NCBI GenBank assembly: GCA_947374125.1 | Contig: CANCAR010000178.1 | Coordinates: forward strand, 1 to 5,713 | DNA from: Hyphomicrobiales bacterium | GTDB lineage: Bacteria; Pseudomonadota; Alphaproteobacteria; Rhizobiales; Beijerinckiaceae | DNA: 5,713 nucleotides | Direction: 5' to 3' | Shown here: one piece after another, positions 1-4,319 of the stretch | How the letters are laid out: every line of letters begins with the position of its first letter | Numbering within the stretch: position 1 is the stretch's first letter | The notes under the pieces: generated by a model | What the model saw: only the letters and a program-made list of their open reading frames with translations | Told to the model about the DNA's origin: nothing | Database searches by the model: none | Position numbers and translations under genes: made by a program

Positions 1-612
1 ACGAATAAAAGCGCGCGCGCGATGGGACAGACCCGTTAAGCGACCATTCTCCAAGCGAAGACCGTGCTTTTCCTCAGCGCTGATTTCGCCGAAGGTACGT
101 GTTTCGCCCTCGGGGATAAAAATCGGATCATAGCCAAACCCTTGGGTTCCACGGGGTGGGAAGGTGAGTGTTCCGAAAATCCGACCTTCAGCGATGAGCG
201 TCTCACCGTCTGGCCAAGCCAGAACGAGGGAAGATACGAAATGGGCTTTAGCGCCTTCAGGCTCTACATCGCGGCTTTTTAACTCATGGGCGACACGCGC
301 CATGGCGGCGTTGAAATCCCGGGGATGCCCTGCCCAATCCGCCGTAAAAAGTCCCGGTGCACCGTCGAGCGCGTCAACGGCCAGTCCTGAATCATCCGAT
401 AATGCAGGCAATCCCGTGGCTTTTGCGGAGGAGTGCGCTTTGATCGCCGCGTTCTCGGCGTAGATCGTGCCGTTTTCAACAGGCTCGGGTAGACCAAGCG
501 CCGCGGCAGAAAGCGTTTCGAGCCCATAAGGCGCAAGAAGATCCTGCATTTCTGCGAGCTTACCCGCATTATGCGTGGCGATCACGATTTGGCCCGAAAG
601 AGGTCTTGTCAT
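1..612 (-). CDS. rdgB: RdgB/HAM1 family non-canonical purine NTP pyrophosphatase (3' end beyond window)
   Basis: This enzyme hydrolyses dITP, ITP and XTP to the monophosphate plus pyrophosphate in the cytoplasm, keeping deaminated purines out of DNA and RNA. Reading from the ATG at 612, 204 codons are open with no stop, so the C-terminus lies outside the window; the family is about 200 residues long and little is missing. Visible motifs are the N-terminal nucleotide-binding THNAGK (residues 13-18), ENAAIKA (53-59), the catalytic-region LSDDSGLAVDALDGAPG (71-87, including the conserved Asp pair), GFGYDPIF, the EEKHG segment, and a C-terminal SHRARARAF in place of the usual SHRARAF. The TADWAG variant after GAPG resembles alphaproteobacterial members. 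It starts 8 bp after the rph stop on the same strand with only a weak GAG as ribosome site, so it is probably translated from the rph transcript. Identity is firm from motifs; the exact end is unknown. Confidence 0.95.
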   Translation of the reverse strand, partial: MTRPLSGQIVIATHNAGKLAEMQDLLAPYGLETLSAAALGLPEPVENGTIYAENAAIKAHSSAKATGLPALSDDSGLAVDALDGAPGLFTADWAGHPRDFNAAMARVAHELKSRDVEPEGAKAHFVSSLVLAWPDGETLIAEGRIFGTLTFPPRGTQGFGYDPIFIPEGETRTFGEISAEEKHGLRLENGRLTGLSHRARAFIR

Positions 613-620
613 GCGTTCGC

Positions 621-1334
621 TCAACCGATAACCGATTTTTGCATCGCGACGAGGCCACCAATGCCGTTTTTGGCCAAGCGTAAAAGGGCCATAAGCTCTT
701 CCTCTGAGAAGGGCTTGCCTTCCGCTGTACCTTGCACCTCGACCAGCCCACCTGAGCCCGTCATGACGAAATTGGCGTCGGTCTCAGCGGACGAATCCTC
801 GATATAATCGAGATCGATCACGGGAGAGCCTTTGACGATGCCACACGAGACCGCTGCTACATGGTCACGTAACGGGTTGCCAGTGATGATGGAGCGCGAT
901 TTCATCCACTGAATGCAATCATGCAGCGCAATCCAAGCGCCCGTAATAGCAGCCGTACGCGTGCCGCCATCCGCTTGGATGACATCGCAATCGAGCGTGA
1001 TTTGCTTCTCATTGAGCTGCGTTAGATCCACGACGGAGCGGAGCGAGCGGCCAATTAGGCGTTGAATTTCCTGGGTCCGGCCGGATTGCTTGCCAGAGGT
1101 GCTTTCGCGGCGCGTGCGCTCTAACGTTGCGCGGGGCAACATGGCATATTCCGCCGTGACCCAACCTTTTCCGGTGCCGCGCAACCATGGCGGCGCCTTT
1201 TCTTCTAATGAGGCGGTGCAGAGGACATGGGTCTCGCCGAATTTAATGAGGCAGGACCCTTCGGCGTAGCGGGCAATATTGCGTTCCATGGAGACGGTTC
1301 GCATTTCATCGGGGGCACGTTTTGATGGCCGCAT
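621..1334 (-). CDS. rph: Ribonuclease PH
   Basis: RNase PH is a phosphate-dependent 3'-to-5' exoribonuclease that trims nucleotides after the CCA end of tRNA precursors. It acts in the cytoplasm as a hexameric ring. The 237-residue product matches the usual family length (about 238). It opens with the typical MRPSKRAPDEMR. It has RTRREST (73-79) and SGKQSGRTQEIQRLIGRSLR (80-99) with the phosphate-binding Arg at 86. DVIQADGGTRTAAITGAW (117-134) is intact, including the Thr125/Arg126 phosphate site. The metal-binding acidic residues near Asp180 and Asp186 lie in DLDYIEDSSAETD. GGLVEVQGTAEG follows. All key positions are present, so the enzyme should be active, unlike truncated rph of E. coli K-12. 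The start is supported by AGGA (minus strand, 1347-1344) nine bases upstream. It leads into rdgB 8 bp downstream and is divergent from hrcA, a layout common in alphaproteobacteria. Confidence 0.98.
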   Translation of the reverse strand: MRPSKRAPDEMRTVSMERNIARYAEGSCLIKFGETHVLCTASLEEKAPPWLRGTGKGWVTAEYAMLPRATLERTRRESTSGKQSGRTQEIQRLIGRSLRSVVDLTQLNEKQITLDCDVIQADGGTRTAAITGAWIALHDCIQWMKSRSIITGNPLRDHVAAVSCGIVKGSPVIDLDYIEDSSAETDANFVMTGSGGLVEVQGTAEGKPFSEEELMALLRLAKNGIGGLVAMQKSVIG

Positions 1335-1360
1335 GGGTAAGGTTCCTGTTAGACTGCCCT

Positions 1361-1389
1361 CTTCTAGGCGCGGCTACGCGATCAAGCAA
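1361..1389 (-). promoter_or_regulatory. Candidate promoter for rph-rdgB
   Basis: On the minus strand TTGCTT (1389-1384) and TAGAAG (1366-1361) are separated by 17 bp. This matches the spacing of a housekeeping sigma promoter; the -10 fits four of six consensus positions and the -35 three of six. It would give a leader of roughly 25 bases containing the AGGA ribosome site of rph. The -35 overlaps the left arm of the inverted repeat at 1379-1428. This is assigned from sequence only. Confidence 0.35.
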
Positions 1390-1428
1390 GGCGCAAGAAC
1401 GCGCCATTCCGCGATCTGGGCTTGATCG
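1379..1428. repeat. 9-bp perfect inverted repeat with nested hairpin between rph and hrcA
   Basis: CGATCAAGC (1379-1387) and GCTTGATCG (1420-1428) are exact reverse complements. Outside them TAC and GTA can extend the match if a 2-base bulge is allowed. Between the arms lies a second stem, GGCGC (1390-1394) and GCGCC (1401-1405), with a 6-base loop. It occupies the shared upstream region of two divergent genes and overlaps the candidate rph -35. It could be an operator, a DNA cruciform or an RNA leader structure. It is not CIRCE, whose arms are TTAGCACTC/GAGTGCTAA with a 9-base spacer. Confidence 0.5.
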
Positions 1429-1494
1429 TAGGGGTGGGAGACCGCACATTGGATGGGTGTTCAATTCTAAGTTAAGGGTGATATCGAGCAACAC

Positions 1495-2577
1495 ATGCGC
1501 AATGAACCGTTCTCTCCTAAGGCCAGTGCTTTGATGGATCTGAATGAGCGATCCAGAGAAATTTTTCGTCGAATCGTGGAATCCTATCTTGCGACCGGTG
1601 AACCGGTGGGATCGCGCAATCTATCCCGGATTATCCCGATTGCGCTTTCACCTGCCTCAATTCGGAATGTTATGGCCGATCTAGAAGGGTCGGGGCTGAT
1701 TTATGCGCCCCACATTAGCGCAGGTCGGTTGCCTACCGAGCTGGGTCTTCGGTTCTTCGTTGATGCGTTGATGGAAGTGGGGGATCTTTCGTCTGAGGAC
1801 CGTGGCCGGATTGAAGCACAAGTGCGCGCATCGGGTCAGCAAAAGACAACGGAAAGCCTCTTAACCGAAGCGTCTTCGCTTTTATCGGGCCTCTCGCGAG
1901 GTGCAGGTGTCGTTGTAACAACCAAGGCAGGTTCGCCTTTGAAGCATATTGAATTCGTACGGATTGAGAAAACGCGTGCGCTTGCCGTCTTGGTTTTTGA
2001 AGATGGCGGAATCGAAAACCGCGTGGTTGATCTACCCTTGGGCCTTCCGGCATCCGCCCTCGTCGAGGCGTCGAATTATCTCTCGGAGCGCATTCGCGGC
2101 AAGACGATTGCTGACTTGAAAAATGAAATTGAATCCGCCCGTGAAGATGCCGAGCGGGAGCTTGATACGCTGACGGCAGGTCTTGTGGGTGCGGGACTGG
2201 CGAGTTGGGCTGGCGAAGCCGACAGCCGGCAATTGATCGTTCGTGGGCAATCGAATTTGCTGGATGACCTTAAGGCGGTAGAAGACCTAGAACGCATTCG
2301 CTTATTGTTTGATGACCTTGAGACCAAGAAAGATGTGATTGATCTCTTGTCGCGTGCGGAAACGGGCGAGGGCGTGCGGATTTATATTGGCTCTGAGAAC
2401 AAGCTCTTCTCCCTTTCGGGCTCATCGTTGATTGCGGCACCTTTTCGGGATCAAAACCACAAAATCGTTGGCGTTCTCGGTGTCATTGGCCCGACCCGCC
2501 AGAATTATGCGCGGGTTATTCCGATGGTTGATTATACGGCGAAGGTGGTTTCGAAATTGTTGGAAGGTGGGCGGTAG
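1495..2577 (+). CDS. hrcA: Heat-inducible transcription repressor HrcA
   Basis: HrcA is the dimeric repressor of chaperone operons (groESL, often dnaK or grpE), binding the CIRCE operator and kept folded by GroEL. The 360-residue product is within the family's normal size. The N-terminal winged helix shows LNERSREIFRRIVESYLATG (16-35), EPVGSRNLSR (36-45) and the recognition region SPASIRNVMADLEGSGLI (52-69). SAGRLPTELGLRFFVDALM follows (75-93). The GAF-like C-terminal part ends with GVRIYIGSENKLFSL, GVLGVIGPTRQNYARVIPMV and DYTAKVV, all family hallmarks. The ATG at 1495 has only a weak GAG six bases upstream. An in-frame ATG at 1534 (MDLNERSREIF) has TAAGG 11 bases upstream and is a reasonable alternative; related proteins often carry a short N-terminal extension, so the longer form is kept. 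It is divergent from rph. No CIRCE site is seen upstream, so autoregulation is not shown here. grpE, a frequent downstream partner, is absent. Confidence 0.97.
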   Translation: MRNEPFSPKASALMDLNERSREIFRRIVESYLATGEPVGSRNLSRIIPIALSPASIRNVMADLEGSGLIYAPHISAGRLPTELGLRFFVDALMEVGDLSSEDRGRIEAQVRASGQQKTTESLLTEASSLLSGLSRGAGVVVTTKAGSPLKHIEFVRIEKTRALAVLVFEDGGIENRVVDLPLGLPASALVEASNYLSERIRGKTIADLKNEIESAREDAERELDTLTAGLVGAGLASWAGEADSRQLIVRGQSNLLDDLKAVEDLERIRLLFDDLETKKDVIDLLSRAETGEGVRIYIGSENKLFSLSGSSLIAAPFRDQNHKIVGVLGVIGPTRQNYARVIPMVDYTAKVVSKLLEGGR

Positions 2578-2588
2578 CGACTTCCGGT

Positions 2589-2909
2589 TTAAATGATGGT
2601 TTCGAGCCCTTTGCGTTCGAGAATATTCAACAATTTGAGAGAAGGGCCGCTTGGGCTTTTTTCTCCCGCTTCCCATTTTCTAACCGTCGATGCGCTGGTG
2701 TTCAGGACAGCGGCCAAAACCGCTTGGCTTAAATGGAAAGTCTTGCGTAGGGCTTTAATTTCCTCAGCGTCATAGGAAGGAACCGGCGTAAGACATAGGG
2801 CATCATAGGTGCGCATCGTATGCTTTTCGATCAGGCCGAGACGCGCCATATCTTCGGCGGTTTGATGAATGGCGGCCATTAGCGGACTCTTAGAATTACG
2901 CTTTACCAT
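2589..2909 (-). CDS. Antitoxin / Xre-family helix-turn-helix regulator (HigA- or YiaG/NadS-like)
   Basis: This is the probable antitoxin of a type II toxin-antitoxin pair, expected to bind and neutralise the upstream toxin and to repress their shared promoter. The product is 106 residues from the ATG at 2909. The N-terminal half (about 1-45) looks like a short helical region that could contact the toxin. The C-terminal half is an HTH: YDAEEIKALRKTFHLSQAVL (46-65), AAVLNTSASTVRKWEAGEKS (66-85), then PSGPSLKLLNILERKG (86-101). The WExGxxxPSGPxLxLLxxLE pattern is typical of the YiaG/NadS/HigA2 type. An upstream in-frame ATG at 2963 would add 18 residues, but AAGGAG (minus strand, 2922-2917) lies seven bases before 2909 and decides the start. 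The gene overlaps the toxin 3' end by 14 bp, implying translational coupling. It converges on hrcA with an 11-bp gap. Assignment rests on domain plus toxin neighbour; specific family name is uncertain. Confidence 0.88.
   Translation of the reverse strand: MVKRNSKSPLMAAIHQTAEDMARLGLIEKHTMRTYDALCLTPVPSYDAEEIKALRKTFHLSQAVLAAVLNTSASTVRKWEAGEKSPSGPSLKLLNILERKGLETII
2637..2665 (+). terminator. Possible weak hrcA terminator hairpin inside the antitoxin gene
   Basis: Read as plus-strand RNA, GAGAGAAGGGCC (2637-2648) can pair with GGCUUUUUUCUC (2654-2665) across a 5-base loop, giving 12 pairs of which three are G-U. The run of six T follows a core of only three G-C pairs. It lies 60 bases after the hrcA stop. 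It resembles an intrinsic terminator with an A/G-rich upstream side, but the core is weak and the bases also encode antitoxin residues, so chance is possible. Confidence 0.22.
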
Positions 2910-3276
2910 AAATGATCTCCTTAAGTGCCCCATCCAAAACCATAGAAGAAATTTGTTCATCATCCAGTGATAATAAATCTTTTGCTACGAACTGAAGAGC
3001 CTCTAATTCTAACTCTGTGATCGTGGCGCGGTCGTTTTTCTTGAACCCGTAAAGAAAGAAACAATGCCGCTCTCTTTGAAGTACAACCAAGGTGCGTGCA
3101 CTACCGCGTTTGCCTTTCCCTGAAAGTGACACACGCTTTTTAAAAACGTTCCCGCCCAGATTGCCATCATGCAGGCCCCCGAAAAGCTCAAACGCCGACT
3201 TTTCAAGCGCTTCGTCTTTGAGGCGCGACTTCTTCATCGCTTGCGAAAAATGTAGGGTTTTAAAGATTCGTCTCAT
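2896..3276 (-). CDS. Type II toxin-antitoxin toxin, RelE/HigB family (PF06296-like)
   Basis: This is a probable mRNA-cleaving toxin of the RelE superfamily, acting in the cytoplasm, most likely at the ribosome. The 126-residue product begins MRRIFKTLHF. It carries the group's characteristic run: DGNLGGNVFKKRV (37-49), GKGKRGSARTL (53-63) and FFLYGFKKNDRATI (73-86), with Lys46/47, Arg48, Lys54, Lys56, Arg57, Arg61 and Lys79/80 as basic candidates for RNA contact. A C-terminal helix bears ALQFVAKDLLSLDDEQI (93-109). The start is uncertain. In-frame ATGs also occur at 3288 and 3303, but family members begin near MRxIFK, and the upstream ones fall inside the palindrome at 3287-3303. AAAGAG abuts the chosen ATG, too close for a good ribosome site. 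The gene is toxin-first, as in higBA, overlaps the antitoxin by 14 bp and follows the transporter gene by 49 bp. The region is AT-rich (33% GC at 2941-3000), suggesting transfer. Confidence 0.85.
   Translation of the reverse strand: MRRIFKTLHFSQAMKKSRLKDEALEKSAFELFGGLHDGNLGGNVFKKRVSLSGKGKRGSARTLVVLQRERHCFFLYGFKKNDRATITELELEALQFVAKDLLSLDDEQISSMVLDGALKEIIYGKA
2917..2922 (-). promoter_or_regulatory. Ribosome binding site of the antitoxin
   Basis: AAGGAG on the minus strand lies inside the last toxin codons, seven bases before the ATG at 2909. It is the strongest Shine-Dalgarno seen in the window. It fixes the antitoxin start and should favour antitoxin over toxin synthesis from the shared mRNA. 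Confidence 0.8.
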
Positions 3277-3286
3277 CTCTTTATAC

Positions 3287-3303
3287 ATGCCACTAAGTGG
3301 CAT
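3287..3303. promoter_or_regulatory. 17-bp palindrome, likely toxin-antitoxin operator
   Basis: ATGCCACT-A-AGTGGCAT is a perfect inverted repeat with 8-bp arms around one central base. It lies immediately upstream of the chosen toxin start and just downstream of the candidate -10, covering the predicted transcription start. Palindromes at this position are the usual binding sites for HTH antitoxins acting as autorepressors. The sequence is seen directly; binding by this antitoxin is inferred. Confidence 0.65.
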
Positions 3304-3304
3304 A

Positions 3305-3334
3305 ATAATCAAGATGGTTTGAGTTTTACGCCAA
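3305..3334 (-). promoter_or_regulatory. Candidate promoter of the toxin-antitoxin operon
   Basis: On the minus strand TTGGCG (3334-3329) and GATTAT (3310-3305) are 18 bp apart, each matching four of six consensus positions. The -35 lies within the last codons and stop of the transporter gene, and the -10 directly precedes the palindrome. Transcription would begin around 3297-3299, within the palindrome. This allows the pair to be expressed independently of the transporter. Confidence 0.45.
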
Positions 3335-4168
3335 TCGAAGTAACGCCGCGCCCGCGAAGGCCAGCCCACAGGCGAACCACCTCAAGAACCCTACTTTTTC
3401 ACGCAAAATCACACCGGAAATTCCGAGTGCAAAGAGGACGCTGGTTTCGCGCATTGCTGAAGCGGCACCAATAGGGCCATGCGAGAGGGCGTAGAGAAAC
3501 AAAACATACGACCCCATTGAGATAAAAGAGGCAAAGAAGCCGAAAACCAGCTGCCCATTCATGATGCGGGAGAAGGAGGTTCCATTGGCGCGCAGAAAGA
3601 GCGGCATGGCGACCCCGTTGATGATGGCGGCCGTGACGCCATAGGTAACCGGATTACCCGTGGCTTCGATCCCCTTCACATCGGTAATCACGTAGGCTGC
3701 GGCCAAAAAGCCACCTAATATAGCAATTGCTACGGGCTTCCAGCCAATTTTTTCGAGCCGCCGTCCCGAAAAGCCCAGCAGAATCACGCCGCTTGAAACC
3801 AGAATAATTCCTAAAATGCCGAGTAAGCCCGGCATGCCATGGGGCAATAGGACGACATTAAAGAGCGTAACCGCCAACGGGATCGTACCCCGCAATAAGG
3901 GATATGCCATCGCAAAAGGCATAAGCCGATAAATCGCTACCAGAATGCGCAAGGTTCCGATGTTGAACACAATGCCGATTAGGAGCCAAGGCCAGGCACC
4001 GAGCGGGGGTAATCCCACCCAAAACAGCGCCGGAAGCGAAATAACCCCCGCCATGAAAACGGTTGCGGTAACGGCTGCGCCCGAATCAGTGCGCGAGCGT
4101 GCTGCCGCATTCCATGAGGCGTGGGCCATGGCGCTTAGCAAGGCAGCAAAAAACGGAAGAATATCCAA
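3326..4168 (-). CDS. EamA/DMT-superfamily membrane transporter
   Basis: This is an inner-membrane permease of the drug/metabolite transporter superfamily. The substrate is unknown; relatives export amino acids, nucleotides or other metabolites. The 280-residue protein has about ten hydrophobic segments in two halves, as expected for the tandem EamA repeat. The first half runs from about residue 3 to 135 (including AYPLLRGTIPLAVTLF and ILGIILVSSGVILLGFSG). The second runs from about 144 to 279, with RETSVLFALG (240-249) and LREKVG (255-260), which are typical of the group. The start codon is TTG at 4168: an in-frame stop lies upstream with no ATG or GTG between, and the first internal Met (residue 14) would remove most of transmembrane segment 1. 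No good ribosome site is visible. It is divergent from lepA and 49 bp upstream of the toxin gene on the same strand. Base composition is close to the housekeeping genes, so it need not have arrived with the toxin-antitoxin pair. Confidence 0.9.
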   Translation of the reverse strand: MDILPFFAALLSAMAHASWNAAARSRTDSGAAVTATVFMAGVISLPALFWVGLPPLGAWPWLLIGIVFNIGTLRILVAIYRLMPFAMAYPLLRGTIPLAVTLFNVVLLPHGMPGLLGILGIILVSSGVILLGFSGRRLEKIGWKPVAIAILGGFLAAAYVITDVKGIEATGNPVTYGVTAAIINGVAMPLFLRANGTSFSRIMNGQLVFGFFASFISMGSYVLFLYALSHGPIGAASAMRETSVLFALGISGVILREKVGFLRWFACGLAFAGAALLRLA

Positions 4169-4219
4169 AGCGGGCTTACAACTTTACGGACCGAAAACGC
4201 GTTTAAACAGATGTAACCC

Positions 4220-4253
4220 GCGCTAAGGCGATTGGCGATTGTCGATTTAGCGC
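4220..4253. repeat. 7-bp inverted repeat enclosing three tandem heptamers, upstream of lepA
   Basis: GCGCTAA (4220-4226) and TTAGCGC (4247-4253) are exact reverse complements 20 bp apart. The space between is filled by GGCGATT (4227-4233), GGCGATT (4234-4240) and GTCGATT (4241-4247; its last base is shared with the right arm). The element sits in the 151-bp gap between the divergent transporter gene and lepA. It may be a regulatory site or a leader hairpin; no convincing -35/-10 pair was found in this gap. Confidence 0.45.
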
Positions 4254-4319
4254 TGCATGGCGGCTATGCAGTGTTGGTGGCGCTTGGAAATTGGCCCTCT
4301 TGCTGCTATTGCGGCACTC

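Noticed and set aside
161..190. GAAGGT/ACCTTC inverted repeat inside rdgB
   Set aside because: Only six bases per arm, with a long spacer, inside conserved coding sequence; expected by chance.
1421..1450. Heat-shock sigma-32 promoter for hrcA (CTTGAT ... CACATT)
   Set aside because: The -35-like part is good, but the -10 is poor and the 18-bp spacing is too long. It is not enough to annotate.
1335..1494. CIRCE operator upstream of hrcA
   Set aside because: No TTAGCACTC-N9-GAGTGCTAA-like pair is present on either strand here. Isolated GAGTGC or GCACTC fragments elsewhere (near 431 and 4314) have no partner.
2422..2676. Minus-strand open frame across the hrcA end
   Set aside because: It overlaps two well-supported genes, shows no family features and has low-complexity basic composition. 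It is a shadow of hrcA and of the antitoxin region.
2909..2963. Longer antitoxin start at 2963
   Set aside because: It would increase overlap with the toxin to 68 bp, and the added residues are unlike the family. The strong AAGGAG fits 2909.
3092..3322. Plus-strand open frame opposite the toxin
   Set aside because: No recognisable domain and no ribosome site. It lies entirely antisense to the toxin.
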